Numbered from the stretch's first letter, positions 1 to 8,832 are shown. The stretch: 57,866 nucleotides of DNA from Ruminococcaceae bacterium D5 (GCA_900113995.1 FORK01000021.1:1-57866), one strand, 5' to 3'. Numbers and translations: made by a program. Notes: generated from the letters alone by a model not told the origin.

Positions 1-2
1 AC

Positions 3-413
3 CAGCGCGGACAGCAGGTGAAGGGCCTGACGACGGCGGCCGGACTTTGGGCCTCGGCCTGCATGGGCCTGGCGGTGGGGGTCGGATTCTATGAGGGCGC
101 GATTATCATGTGCGCGTTCCTGTTTCTGGTGATCGTGAGCCTGAACCGGCTCGACGAACGCTACCTCAAGGCTTCCTCGGTGGTGCGCATCTATCTGGAG
201 TATTCGAGCGCGGTGCCCTTTTCGACCCTGCTGCGCGCGCTGCGGCAGAAGGGCTGGCACATGGCCTATGTCGAATACCTCAACCACGAGAATACGAGCG
301 GGAGCAATGAGATTCTGCTTGACCTTCAGCGCACCGGGCGGGACAGCAACCCCAACGATGTGATCGAGATGATCCGCAATGTCGAGGGGGTCCTCTTCGT
401 AGAGGATATCTGA
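3..413 (+). CDS. MgtC/SapB-family membrane protein, C-terminal part
   Basis: This is the last ~136 residues of an MgtC/SapB-type membrane protein. The frame is open at the left edge, so the true start lies outside the window. The GLTTAAGLW motif near the first visible residues is characteristic of the family and lies in a membrane segment. A second hydrophobic stretch follows, then a soluble C-terminal domain of about 80 residues ending in VLFVEDI, as in MgtC proteins with an ACT-like tail. Family members are linked to Mg2+ limitation and ATP-synthase regulation in some bacteria; the role here is inferred only. A strong hairpin terminator follows eight bases after the stop. Confidence 0.9.
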   Translation, partial: QRGQQVKGLTTAAGLWASACMGLAVGVGFYEGAIIMCAFLFLVIVSLNRLDERYLKASSVVRIYLEYSSAVPFSTLLRALRQKGWHMAYVEYLNHENTSGSNEILLDLQRTGRDSNPNDVIEMIRNVEGVLFVEDI

Positions 414-420
414 TCGGGAA

Positions 421-463
421 ATCAGCCCGCCGCATGATTTTGATCACGCGGCGGGCTGATTTT
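421..463 (+). terminator. Intrinsic terminator after the mgtC-like gene
   Basis: Two perfectly complementary 13-base arms (421-433 and 448-460) enclose a 14-base loop, and the stem is followed by TTT. It sits just after the MgtC-like stop codon. Confidence 0.85.
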
Positions 464-780
464 AATGAGCGATTTTGCAGTGCCGGTTTTTTTGTGAACG
501 AGAGGTTCTATGAGAACGGATTGATTGTAACAGGCGTTTTCATGCTACAGGGTCTTTTTGTTATCGAAGGGCTCTATGCGAATGGACGCTTTGAACAAGC
601 GGTTTTATGGAGCCGGCCCTTTTATGAACGAAGGGTTCTATGGGAACGGGCTGATTATAACGAGTGTTTTCATGCTACAGAGTCTTTTTGTTAACGAAGG
701 GTTCTATCGAATGGGCGCTTTTAACAAGTGGTTTTGCGGTGCCGGCCTTTTTATTAACAAGAGCCTCTATGTGAACAAGG
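452..780 (+). repeat. Degenerate ~130-bp tandem repeat, about 2.5 copies
   Basis: Landmarks recur at exactly 130 bases. GTTCTA followed by a G/A-rich run lies at 505 and 635 with a diverged form at 765, and CATGCTACAG lies at 541 and 671. Each copy also contains two related half-units built on a sequence that would read NEGFY or a variant. Because 130 is not a multiple of three, the same hydrophobic peptide falls in one frame in copy 1 and another in copy 2. Neither frame has a convincing ribosome-binding site, so I annotate this as a repeat and not as a gene. Confidence 0.85.
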
Positions 781-939
781 GATTTTTGGCGAGCATTTTA
801 TGGTGCTGGGCCATATTTTTCTTTAAAAGTTTCAAGGACAGGGCCGGAATTTGCTGAATTTCGCCGCCGCAGAGGCCGTCTTTGTGAGAATTTCCGATGA
901 TAGCGCCGAAAAGGGCGGACTTATCGTGTTTTTTGTCCC

Positions 940-968
940 TTTTTCTTTCTTTTTGAATGGTTTATACT
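940..968 (+). promoter_or_regulatory. Possible promoter of the purine-salvage operon
   Basis: A TATACT -10 element at 963-968 lies about 65 bases before the adenine deaminase start. The best -35 at a 17-bp spacing is only T-rich (TTTTTC, 940-945). A small hairpin (GGCTGGCA/TGTCAGCC, about 989-1008) sits just before the ribosome-binding site. No purine riboswitch core was recognised. Confidence 0.4.
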
Positions 969-1032
969 AGAAACAGGCGTATTTCTCAGGCTGGCAGAGA
1001 TGTCAGCCATTTCTAATGAGCAGGAGGAAAAC

Positions 1033-2808
1033 ATGCAGCTGGAAGCACAAATCGCGAAAATCAAAAGAAGGATGGACGTGGCCCATAAACAGGCCAAGGC
1101 CGACCTTGTCATCAGGAATGCCAATCTGGTGAACGTATTTCTGAAGTCGGTCGCACTGCGGGATGTGGCGATCTCCGACGGCGTGGTTGCCGGAATTTTT
1201 CCCGCAGGAGAAGGCCCTGAGGCGGAAAAGCTGGTGGATGCGCAGGGCAGGTATCTGATCCCGGGCCTGATCGACGCGCACACCCACGTGGAGATGGCCT
1301 ATGTTTCGGCGATCCCCTTTGCGGAGGGGGTACTCCCCTGGGGAACGACCACCGTTCTGCTTGACCCGCACGATACCTCCAACGTTATGGGGAACAGGGG
1401 CGTTGCCCTTCTCGCGAAGGAATTTCAGGCGACCCCTCTGAAAGCGATCCTGATGACTCCGCCCTGCGTGCCCTCCGCTCCCGTGTTTGAGGACGCGGGT
1501 TTTGAAGTGACGCTGGATTCACTGGTGGAGAGCCGCAGCATCCCTCTGGTTAAGGGAATTGCCGAGACGATGGATTTCACCCGCGTGCTCAATCAGGAGG
1601 AGGAGATTATGAAGATCCTGGCATACGGCCGGGAAAATGAGCTGCTCTTCGACGGACATGCTCCGGAGGTCACCGGAATGGATGCACAGGCCTATTTCGG
1701 TACCGGGCCGATCCGCACCGATCATGAATCGGTGACGGTGGACGAGATGTATGAAAAGTATTCGATGGGGGTGCACGTCATCATCCGGCGCGGCTCTCTG
1801 GCGGAGCCCGCCTCGGCGGGCGAGCTGCTCCGCCGGCTGGAGGGGGCCGATACCTCCCGGCTGCTGCTGGCCACTGACGGCTGCATCAACATCAGCGACA
1901 TGGTGCATAAGGGCCATATGAACTATGCGCTGCGCCAGATCGTGGCCGAGGGCGTGGACCCCATGACCGCTGTGCAGATGGCCACCATCAATGTAGCCCG
2001 TGCCCACCGCATCGACCACCGGGTGGGAGCCATCGCTCCCGGCTATGAAGCGGATATGGTGCTGGTGAAGGATTTGAAGGACTTCGAAACCGTACAGGTC
2101 TTCATCGACGGAAACGAAGTGCCCCGCGATTTCAAACTCAAGCGCATGGAGTATCCCGAATATGCCCTGAACAGCATCAAACTCAAGGAGCTCAAGCCCG
2201 GGGATCTGAGGATCGACGCACCCGCTGGCAGGGATGCCGCCCGTGTGAGAATCATCACCGTGATCGACAGGACGGTGGCCACCGTGCTTGAGCAGGACGA
2301 GCTGAAAGCGCGGGACGGGCAGCTCTTCTCCGATCCCGAAAAGGATATCCTCAAGGGAATTACCCTCGAGCGTTATGGCAGGGGCAAGGGCTATGGCCTG
2401 GGCTTTATCCGCGGTTATCACATGAAGAAGGGCGCGATTGCCGGCTCAATCGGGCAGGATACCCAGAATATCACCGCGGTCGGCGTCAGCGACAGCGATA
2501 TCTGCCTGGCTGTCAACGAAGTGGCCCGGATGCAGGGCGGCGTCGTGCTCGCGGCCGACGGCAAAATTCTGGCCAGAATTGAAATGCCGATCTTCGGCAT
2601 CATGTCTGGCAAGTCCTTCCGGGAGCTGGAGGGCGATTTCCTTGCACTTCAGAAGGCCTATGAGGAACTGGGCGGCACCCTGAATGACGCCGTCTTTACC
2701 CTGAGCCTGCTGCTGGCTCTGGTGGTCATTCCGGAGGGCGGCCTCTCCAACCGCGGACTGGTGGACGTTACCAACGGCAGATTTGTCGATCTCGTAGTTC
2801 AGGAATAA
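1033..2808 (+). CDS. ade: Adenine deaminase
   Basis: Predicted to deaminate adenine to hypoxanthine in purine salvage. The 591-residue length is normal for the family. The metal-binding DAHTHVEM motif after residue ~80 matches the amidohydrolase HxH site, and GTTTVLLDPHDTSNVMG follows as in other Ade proteins. A second metal-ligand region (DGHAPEVTG) and the ATDGC segment are also visible. I chose ATG 1033 because AGGAGG (1022-1027) lies six bases before it; the in-frame ATG at 1000 has no such site. It is the first gene of a three-gene purine operon with a permease and a phosphoribosyltransferase. Confidence 0.93.
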   Translation: MQLEAQIAKIKRRMDVAHKQAKADLVIRNANLVNVFLKSVALRDVAISDGVVAGIFPAGEGPEAEKLVDAQGRYLIPGLIDAHTHVEMAYVSAIPFAEGVLPWGTTTVLLDPHDTSNVMGNRGVALLAKEFQATPLKAILMTPPCVPSAPVFEDAGFEVTLDSLVESRSIPLVKGIAETMDFTRVLNQEEEIMKILAYGRENELLFDGHAPEVTGMDAQAYFGTGPIRTDHESVTVDEMYEKYSMGVHVIIRRGSLAEPASAGELLRRLEGADTSRLLLATDGCINISDMVHKGHMNYALRQIVAEGVDPMTAVQMATINVARAHRIDHRVGAIAPGYEADMVLVKDLKDFETVQVFIDGNEVPRDFKLKRMEYPEYALNSIKLKELKPGDLRIDAPAGRDAARVRIITVIDRTVATVLEQDELKARDGQLFSDPEKDILKGITLERYGRGKGYGLGFIRGYHMKKGAIAGSIGQDTQNITAVGVSDSDICLAVNEVARMQGGVVLAADGKILARIEMPIFGIMSGKSFRELEGDFLALQKAYEELGGTLNDAVFTLSLLLALVVIPEGGLSNRGLVDVTNGRFVDLVVQE

Positions 2809-2838
2809 AAAATTTTAAGAAGAGAAGGATTGATTCCA

Positions 2839-3909
2839 ATGGCTTTAACCATTACCGATATTCTCTCCGCAATCGCCGGCTGTCTGGACGCTACGACTCA
2901 GGCCATTTTGGCCATGTCCTTTGGCTTTGCGATGATTCCCTCCGCGCTGGCTTATGCGGTCGGCATCGTCGGCTGCCTGGCCTTCAATTCGGTTGTGCCG
3001 ATCTCCTTCCAGGCTGAGACGATCACCTTAGGCGGCACCATCGGCCGCAACAAGCAGGAGCGTGTTTCGATCATCTTTCTGGGCGGGCTGATTATGACCA
3101 TGATCGGCGCGCTGGGCCTGCTGCAGACGGTGGTAGACTTCGCTGGGGAGGATGTCATCTGCGCCATGATGTCCGGCGTCGGCATTATTCTGGCAAAGGC
3201 CGCCATGGATTTGGTGAAGGAAAATGTCCGCTTGGGCACCATCTCGATGATCGTCGCCATTCTGGTCTATGCCATGACCATGGATCTGGTTTACACCATC
3301 GTTGCCGGTGTTGTCGTCACCTCGCTGGTTGCCTGCTTCCTCAAGGAGAAGGTGGAGGTCGGCAATGTCAACGAAAGCAAGTTCAAGCTGCAGAAGCTGA
3401 CGATGAACTTCACTGTCCTGCGCGGCGCGCTCAGTGTCATCTGCCTGACGATCGGCGGCAACATTGCCTATGGCGGCATCACGGCGGACATTGCCGGCAC
3501 CACCGCCAACGCCGACCATATCTCAATTTATTCCGGCGTGGCCGACTGTGTCTCCTCCATCTTCGGCGGTTCCCCTGTGTCGGTGATCATTTCGGCAACC
3601 GCCGCCACCCCCAATCCCAAATGGGCGGCGATCCTGCTGATGGGCATCATGATGGTGATTTTGCTGGCAGGAGTCCTTCCCAAAATCGCAAAATTTGTCC
3701 CTGTTCAGGCGATTGCCGGAACGCTGTTTGTGCTGGGCGTATTTGTCACCGTCCCTGAAAACGCGCTTTTGGCCTTCTCTGGCAACGACCCCCTGGGAAC
3801 TCTGTCCTGCGGCACCACCCTCGCCGTCACCGCTGTAACCGACCCCTTCTTTGGAATCCTTGCGGGCATCGCCGTCAAGCTGCTGGCGGTTCCCTTCGGA
3901 ATGGTGTAA
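2839..3909 (+). CDS. Multispanning permease, probably NCS2-like purine transporter
   Basis: A very hydrophobic 356-residue protein with about ten predicted membrane helices. It lies 30 bases after the adenine deaminase gene and 14 bases before a phosphoribosyltransferase gene. The context and a general resemblance to short NCS2/xanthine-uracil permease-like proteins suggest nucleobase uptake; I did not see a diagnostic substrate motif. The start at ATG 2839 is supported by AGAAGGA ten bases upstream. The in-frame TTG at 2830 directly abuts the Shine-Dalgarno sequence and is too close. Confidence 0.75.
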   Translation: MALTITDILSAIAGCLDATTQAILAMSFGFAMIPSALAYAVGIVGCLAFNSVVPISFQAETITLGGTIGRNKQERVSIIFLGGLIMTMIGALGLLQTVVDFAGEDVICAMMSGVGIILAKAAMDLVKENVRLGTISMIVAILVYAMTMDLVYTIVAGVVVTSLVACFLKEKVEVGNVNESKFKLQKLTMNFTVLRGALSVICLTIGGNIAYGGITADIAGTTANADHISIYSGVADCVSSIFGGSPVSVIISATAATPNPKWAAILLMGIMMVILLAGVLPKIAKFVPVQAIAGTLFVLGVFVTVPENALLAFSGNDPLGTLSCGTTLAVTAVTDPFFGILAGIAVKLLAVPFGMV

Positions 3910-3923
3910 GAAGGAGAAATGCC

Positions 3924-4472
3924 ATGGAGAAGTTTTATGATATCACGGTGGCGGGGGTAAAACGGCGCCTGCCCATCGTTCAGATTTCCGATCAGCTGGC
4001 TGTCGCGTCCTTCGTCATGCTGGGTGACTGCGAGGTGGTCTGCGCCGCGGCACAGGCTCTGAAAGACAAGGTCCCTGAGGCGGACTGGCTGGTGACCGCC
4101 GAGGCCAAGGGGATTCCTCTGGCCCATGAGCTGGCCCGCCGGCTCGGTATGAGCCGCTATATCGTCGCGCGCAAAAGCATTAAGCCTTACATGGAGCATC
4201 CCATGGATGTGACGGTGAATTCCATCACGACCCAGAAGGAGCAGCACCTCTGCCTGGATGGACAGGACGCCGAAAAAATCCGCGGCAGGCGGGTTCTGCT
4301 GGTCGACGATGTGATCTCCACCGGCGAATCGATCGAGGCGATCCGCACGCTGGTCGAAAAGGCCGGCGGCAATGTGGTCGGAAAGGTCTGTATCCTGACT
4401 GAAGGAGATCCCGAAAAGCACAAGGGCATCATTCGCCTGGGAAATCTGCCGCTTTTCCCCGTATCCGAGTAA
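3924..4472 (+). CDS. Adenine-type phosphoribosyltransferase (APRT-like)
   Basis: A type I phosphoribosyltransferase of 182 residues. The PRPP-binding loop VLLVDDVISTGES is intact near residue 125, and the N-terminal half carries AEAKGIPLAHELA, as in APRT/XPRT-like enzymes. It would convert a free purine base and PRPP to the nucleotide, completing import, deamination and salvage in this operon. The start follows AGAAGGAGA by seven bases. Adenine or hypoxanthine/xanthine specificity cannot be told from sequence alone. It may not be the housekeeping Apt of the organism. Confidence 0.85.
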   Translation: MEKFYDITVAGVKRRLPIVQISDQLAVASFVMLGDCEVVCAAAQALKDKVPEADWLVTAEAKGIPLAHELARRLGMSRYIVARKSIKPYMEHPMDVTVNSITTQKEQHLCLDGQDAEKIRGRRVLLVDDVISTGESIEAIRTLVEKAGGNVVGKVCILTEGDPEKHKGIIRLGNLPLFPVSE

Positions 4473-4539
4473 TTTTTAGGGCAATACCGGCTGCGAGCCG
4501 GCGGGCACTGTCTCGATCGCCCTTCAGGGCAGGGAGCCG

Positions 4540-4896
4540 ATGCCGGCCGGGCTGGAGCTTTACAGAACCGCAGTTCGTCTGATCGAGCGGTACCGTATGC
4601 ACAGCACACCGGTAAAGCTGGCAGTGCAGGCCGACCGAACGCCGATCGATGACGAGTGGGCTGCATGCCTGTTCGTTGACGCCTCGCGGAAGGCGGAAAA
4701 AGAATGCCTTGCCTGCCGCCGATATCCCCTCTGCCGGGGCGTCTGCTGCCGGGGCCGGGAGTTCGGACGGTGCGCTGGGGCTGAACTGCCTTCGGATATG
4801 CCGTTTCAGGACTCGAACAGGTGGCCCGGCTGGTGCAGATGGGAGGATTCGGTTCCTGACCCTTCAAAAACGGGGATTTACGGAGCGCTTCGCTGA
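4540..4896 (+). CDS. Uncertain small ORF, cysteine-rich
   Basis: An open frame of 118 codons in the 534-base gap between the purine operon and the cotJ operon. GGGAG lies about six bases before the ATG. The product would have a cysteine-rich middle (CLACRR, CRGVCC, GRC) but resembles no family I know, and an overlapping frame is also open. It may be decayed coding sequence. The rest of the gap holds only a short CCGGCT hairpin at about 4487-4501 and the terminator at 4953-4997. Confidence 0.25.
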   Translation: MPAGLELYRTAVRLIERYRMHSTPVKLAVQADRTPIDDEWAACLFVDASRKAEKECLACRRYPLCRGVCCRGREFGRCAGAELPSDMPFQDSNRWPGWCRWEDSVPDPSKTGIYGALR

Positions 4897-4952
4897 ACTG
4901 AGGCCGCGATACGGCCTTTATCAGACGAGGCGAAAGATGACAGGACAAAATC

Positions 4953-4997
4953 AAGCAGGCCCGCCGCATGACATTTCGTCATGCGGCGGGCCTGCTT
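4953..4997 (-). terminator. Terminator of the cotJ operon
   Basis: Perfect 20-bp arms (4953-4972, 4978-4997) with a five-base loop. Read on the minus strand the stem is followed by GATTTT, right after the cotJC stop codon. Confidence 0.85.
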
Positions 4998-5006
4998 GCG
5001 GAAAAG

Positions 5007-5612
5007 CTATCGCGCCTGCTTGTCGAACGCGGGGTTAAATGCGTAGAAGTTCTTGGCGTCAAGCTCCTCGGTGATCATGCGGAGCCCTTCGCCGAAGCGC
5101 TGATAGTGGACGATCTCGCGCTCCCGCAGGAACGCGATGGGATCGCGCACATCGGGGTCATCCACCAGGCGGAGGATGTTGTCGTAGGTTGTGCGGGCCT
5201 TCTGCTCCGCACCGAGATCTTCGGAAAGATCGGTGATGGGATCGCCCTTCGATTGGATATAGGCGGCTGTAAAGGGAACGCCCGCGGCCGAAGCGGGGTA
5301 AACTCCGGCGGTGTGGTCCACATAGTAATTCTGGAATCCCTGCGCCAGAATTTCCTCAGGGGTCAGGTTTCGGGTGAGCTGGTGCACAATGGCGGAAACC
5401 ATCTCCAGATGTGCCAGCTCCTCGGTGCCGATATCGGTCAGCAGTCCCGCAACTTTTCGGTTCGGCATGGTATAGCGCTGCGAAAGATAGCGCAGCGACG
5501 CGCCCAGCTCGCCGTCCGGTCCGCCGTACTGACTGAGGATCACCTGAGCGATTTTGGGGTTGGGATTCGTAATTCTTACCGGATACTGAAGGCGCTTCTC
5601 ATAACTCCACAT
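5007..5612 (-). CDS. cotJC: Spore coat protein CotJC, manganese-catalase fold
   Basis: A 201-residue CotJC-type protein of the manganese-catalase superfamily. The family's acidic and histidine ligands are represented by the EELAHLEMV segment near residue 70, the GAEQKARTTYDNI segment and the REREIVHYQRFGE segment. It is the last gene of cotJABC, with its Shine-Dalgarno inside the end of cotJB and three bases between the frames. In Bacillus the operon is made in the mother cell during sporulation and the products enter the inner coat; that role is inferred here by homology. Confidence 0.95.
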   Translation of the reverse strand: MWSYEKRLQYPVRITNPNPKIAQVILSQYGGPDGELGASLRYLSQRYTMPNRKVAGLLTDIGTEELAHLEMVSAIVHQLTRNLTPEEILAQGFQNYYVDHTAGVYPASAAGVPFTAAYIQSKGDPITDLSEDLGAEQKARTTYDNILRLVDDPDVRDPIAFLREREIVHYQRFGEGLRMITEELDAKNFYAFNPAFDKQAR

Positions 5613-5615
5613 AAC

Positions 5616-5894
5616 CTATACCTCCCAAGGCCAGGGGGTTTCTCCCCAGGTCCATCCATCGGCGGGATCGACGTCGCTGATGCGGACCGGTCCGATCTGC
5701 TGGACGTAAGCCGCTTTGGCCTGCTCATACTGTGATTTTTTTGCAGCAAAGTACGAGAGAGCGTTTTGGTCGGTCGGGTGGGTGTCGAGATAAAGAAGAA
5801 GATCAAAGATGACGAATCCGGCCTGTGCGAGCTGCATGGCGGTCGGGCCGGTCAGGGCGTTCTGGGTGCATCCGCAATTCATGTTGTTTTCCAT
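5616..5894 (-). CDS. cotJB: Spore coat protein CotJB
   Basis: A 92-residue CotJB-like protein. The central FVIFDLLLYLDTHPTD segment and the tryptophan-rich tail GWTWGETPWPWEV are hallmarks of the family. The N-terminus carries a short cysteine-containing stretch (NCGC). The start overlaps the cotJA stop by one base (TGATG), which indicates translational coupling. It lies between cotJA and cotJC in the standard order. Confidence 0.93.
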   Translation of the reverse strand: MENNMNCGCTQNALTGPTAMQLAQAGFVIFDLLLYLDTHPTDQNALSYFAAKKSQYEQAKAAYVQQIGPVRISDVDPADGWTWGETPWPWEV

Positions 5895-6160
5895 CAGCAG
5901 ATCCTCCCGGCGGCAAGGAACGGCAGGTCGAGCTCGGGGAAAATGGTCCCCCGGGACAGAGCAACAGCCGGTTCGTAGGTTTGCGCCCAGCCTTGCATCA
6001 GGACGTAGGACATGGCAAGAGACATGTTGCAGAGGCAGGCCTCCCGCGAGGTCTGCTCGGACGGCGTTTCACATCCGCAGGCGGCGGGCGCAGGGGCAGC
6101 CTGCATCGGTGCGGCGCAGGCCATCCGCGTGACGCCCGTCCTTGGACAGTAAAAGTTCAA
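5894..6160 (-). CDS. cotJA: Spore coat associated protein CotJA-like
   Basis: An 88-residue CotJA-type protein. The C-terminal half has LAMSYVLMQGWAQTYEP followed by RGTIFPELDLPF, the typical CotJA signature. The N-terminal half is cysteine/alanine/proline-rich and more variable. The start is a TTG preceded by AAGGGAG about ten bases upstream. A CATAGAAT sequence on the minus strand (6222-6229) resembles a sigma-E -10 element, but the matching -35 is weak, so sporulation control is expected from the family and not proven here. Confidence 0.88.
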   Translation of the reverse strand: MNFYCPRTGVTRMACAAPMQAAPAPAACGCETPSEQTSREACLCNMSLAMSYVLMQGWAQTYEPAVALSRGTIFPELDLPFLAAGRIC

Positions 6161-6445
6161 GCAAAAAACTCCCTTTCTGTGGTAAATCTGATCGCAGGTG
6201 GAATGATGGCGCTCTTAATGCATTCTATGAAAAGGATGCGGCTTACCGTTCCGGGACAAGCCGGAGAAAAAATCCTTCCCGTATGCCGGTACGGTTCAAA
6301 ACACGTCTGCAAAGCCCGCTGCAGCCAATTTGATCCCTCCGGCGGAAAATTTCCGGAAATTGCACAAACAAATTCAAAAGGGTGGACCCAGCCTATGGCA
6401 AAAGTCCACCCACCAGAAGTTTATGCAGTTGTGAAAAGGAGGCGT

Positions 6446-6624
6446 CCTTCGGCGCGGCTTGGGCGCACGGTCGGCGGTCCCGAAAGGAAGCTGGATGCTC
6501 CGGGTTCCGCCTGCCCTTTGGCGCGGCTTGAGCGCGCGGCCAGCGACTTCCGAAGGGAAGGGCGGATAACGGGTTTCGTTTGTCCTTTGACCTTCAGCGC
6601 AGCTCAAGCGCACGGTCGGCGATG
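6446..6624 (-). repeat. Three diverged copies of the 3' end of the papain-like gene
   Basis: The last ~30 bases of the papain-like gene (starting at 6591 on the plus strand) recur at 6515 and 6446, at spacings of 76 and 69 bases. Translated in the gene's orientation, the three copies read IADRALELR, VAGRALKPR and TADRAPKPR. Only the first contains the stop codon in use. The rest of the 433-base gap between cotJA and this gene holds nothing I can assign. Confidence 0.75.
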
Positions 6625-8798
6625 ACATAGCAGCCGCCGGCGGGCAGAATCAGGCGCAGGTAGCCCCGCTCGTCAATCGAATGGACAACATCCTCCGCAA
6701 GGCGGTAACTGTTGGCCTGATCGCTATAGCGGTAGATGGTCAGCCGGTCGGGCAAAAGACCTACGAGATCGGCGGCAAACGCCGCAACGGCCGGTGCACC
6801 GAACTCCCCCTGGTTCATCAGCCGGACAGTGCGGACCGGGTTGGCGAAGTGGTTGTCGAAAACCGCCTGCGAGACCGGATCATCGGGGAAAACCCCTAGC
6901 CGCAGCGGAGCGGCACAGGCAGCGGGATCAAGGTAAAGCCGTCCCAACACCCGGCCGCCCCCCACGGTGTCGGCAAGGAGCCGGGGGGTGATTTTGATGC
7001 CGGTGCGTTCGGAAACCTCACCGGCAACGCGCAGGATAGCCTCACGTCCCTCGGGAAGCAGGTCGGTATAGTTGACCGCTGCGACAGGGACGATGATATC
7101 GGCGCGCCCCTCGGATTTTGCCTGACGGGCCGCCTTCTCAAAAGCGCTCCGGGAAAGGGCTTCGGCCGCTGCACCGTCGAGGGGGAGCAGGCGTTCCATC
7201 CCCGCGGGGCTGGGGGCGGGTCTCACGTCTGCGGCGAGCTTCGCGGCCTGCGGGGCGGCGGGCGGCAGATCGGTGGTAAAGGCCTTGACACAAAGGACGG
7301 CGGGCCGTTCCCCCAATGCCGGGTCGGTCCAGACGCCGCTGGACCCGGCGCGCAGCAGGCTGCGTCCGGGATAGACCGACGCTTCGGCATAATCCTCGAC
7401 ACTCTGCTCAACAAAGAGGTGCAGAGGGCTTTTGCCGGAGAGGGTTACGACGACGGCAAAAGTCTCCCCTTCGGCCAGGGCAACCGGTTGGTCGAGCTCC
7501 AAGGTATGATAGCCCGCATAGTTCAGCAGCACTGACTGCCCCCGTTCGAGACAGGGGGTGCCGGTGGAAGGGTCCGCGGTATTGCTGAAGCCGGTGTAGA
7601 TCTGAACCGAAGCGTTTACTCCATGATCGGCGGTGTAAAAACCGACCGCATCGAGACGCTCCGCGCCCGAGGCGGTGAAGAGGCCCGCCATAGAAACAGA
7701 GCCGGTTGCCCGCAGCAGGGCGGTCGGCCCCAGACCGTCATGCTGATAGTTGTGGTCGTAGCGGGCCGGCTCAAGAACAAAGGCAAAGAGATCCGAAATT
7801 CCCTGGCTGTAATAGGAGATCCAGAGAAATTCCGGGCCGTCGGCCCAAAAGCTGCGGGCCAGCCATGCGCCCGGACCGGCGGGAATGCGTCCCTGTCCGT
7901 CAGCAAAGGCCGCAGCGGGAATATCGTCATTCCAGCCCACAAGGGTCAGGGCCTGTTTTGCGGCCTGCCCCTCCTGCGCCGCATAGTACGGCACGCCGCT
8001 GTCAATCGGATTGCCGAGCGCCTGCGGGTCCATGCTCAGCGCCATCGCCGGTGCGAGGCCGTCGAGCATCGCATGCTTGACCGCCCATCCGTCGGGCTCC
8101 CCCCGGCCGTTGCGGTGGGGAAGAATCCGCACCTCCCGCAATTGGCAGAAGCGGTCGAAGCGCCGCTCCTCCGGAATCTCGGCATATCCCCGGTATTCGC
8201 TGTAAAGAAGTCCCTGCTCCGGGCTGAACATCCATGCCTCGGGGTAGGGGAGGGAGGCTCTGTCTCCTGTTCCCGACCAGCGGGCCAGGGCGGACGCGGC
8301 CATGAAGAAATTGCCGGAAGCCGCAAAGCGCGCCTCCGGCCCGAGGGCCGACGCCTCCTGCGGCAGAAGGTAGGCTGCGGCGCCGGTGCTGTCGGCGGGA
8401 TCGTCAGGATTTGAACCGACCGCATAGGCGGACCAGGCGAGCAGCCGTTCCGAAAGCCCCTCTTCCAGCGGCAGATTTGAGGGGAAGGAGCCGTTCTGAT
8501 AGAGGGAGGATTCCGCCGAACGTGCGGCGGCAATCGCCCAGGCGGTGTTCCAGCCGCCCTGCCCGGCGGAAGGACCCGGCATCTCCCCCGCGGCTTCCAG
8601 GCTGTAGCGCCTCGGATAGCTGCGGCGTGCGGTTTGAGCCGTCCCGCCCGAGGACAGATAGCCCGTTTCGAAGGGCTGGCTCCGGTATCCGGGCAGCGGG
8701 GCGGCGGGCGCCTGCGCCGCCAAAGCAGCCTGCGGTGCGGTAAAAAGCAGCGCGGAGGACAGAAGCAGCGGGACCGCGCGGCGGATGATCTGGTTCAT
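6594..8798 (-). CDS. Secreted papain-like (C1A) pseudopeptidase with lectin-like domain
   Basis: A 734-residue protein with a signal peptide (about residues 1-27, ending ALA). Residues ~60-340 match the layout of bacterial C1A peptidases of the lectin-like-domain type: a QGxxxxxWA segment, SERLLAWSAY, GNFFMAASALARW, ALTLVGWNDD and WISYYSQG. Alanine 86 occupies the catalytic cysteine position (TAW for SCW), glutamine 282 the histidine position, and the NSWG motif reads RSFW. A lectin-like beta domain (about 345-500) follows, then a unique C-terminal region of about 230 residues. It is therefore probably non-proteolytic, perhaps a binding or cell-surface protein. GGGGGAT precedes the ATG. Confidence 0.82.
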   Translation of the reverse strand: MNQIIRRAVPLLLSSALLFTAPQAALAAQAPAAPLPGYRSQPFETGYLSSGGTAQTARRSYPRRYSLEAAGEMPGPSAGQGGWNTAWAIAAARSAESSLYQNGSFPSNLPLEEGLSERLLAWSAYAVGSNPDDPADSTGAAAYLLPQEASALGPEARFAASGNFFMAASALARWSGTGDRASLPYPEAWMFSPEQGLLYSEYRGYAEIPEERRFDRFCQLREVRILPHRNGRGEPDGWAVKHAMLDGLAPAMALSMDPQALGNPIDSGVPYYAAQEGQAAKQALTLVGWNDDIPAAAFADGQGRIPAGPGAWLARSFWADGPEFLWISYYSQGISDLFAFVLEPARYDHNYQHDGLGPTALLRATGSVSMAGLFTASGAERLDAVGFYTADHGVNASVQIYTGFSNTADPSTGTPCLERGQSVLLNYAGYHTLELDQPVALAEGETFAVVVTLSGKSPLHLFVEQSVEDYAEASVYPGRSLLRAGSSGVWTDPALGERPAVLCVKAFTTDLPPAAPQAAKLAADVRPAPSPAGMERLLPLDGAAAEALSRSAFEKAARQAKSEGRADIIVPVAAVNYTDLLPEGREAILRVAGEVSERTGIKITPRLLADTVGGGRVLGRLYLDPAACAAPLRLGVFPDDPVSQAVFDNHFANPVRTVRLMNQGEFGAPAVAAFAADLVGLLPDRLTIYRYSDQANSYRLAEDVVHSIDERGYLRLILPAGGCYVIADRALELR

Positions 8799-8832
8799 GG
8801 CAATCCCCCTTTTTGATCGGAGTGAAGCGATC

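Noticed and set aside
434-857. Two overlapping hydrophobic frames downstream of the mgtC-like gene as real genes
   Set aside because: They lack start signals, and their similarity follows from a 130-bp DNA repeat that shifts frame; annotated as a repeat instead.
841-1032. Purine riboswitch upstream of adenine deaminase
   Set aside because: No recognisable purine-aptamer core or three-way junction; only a small hairpin and a -10 element are seen.
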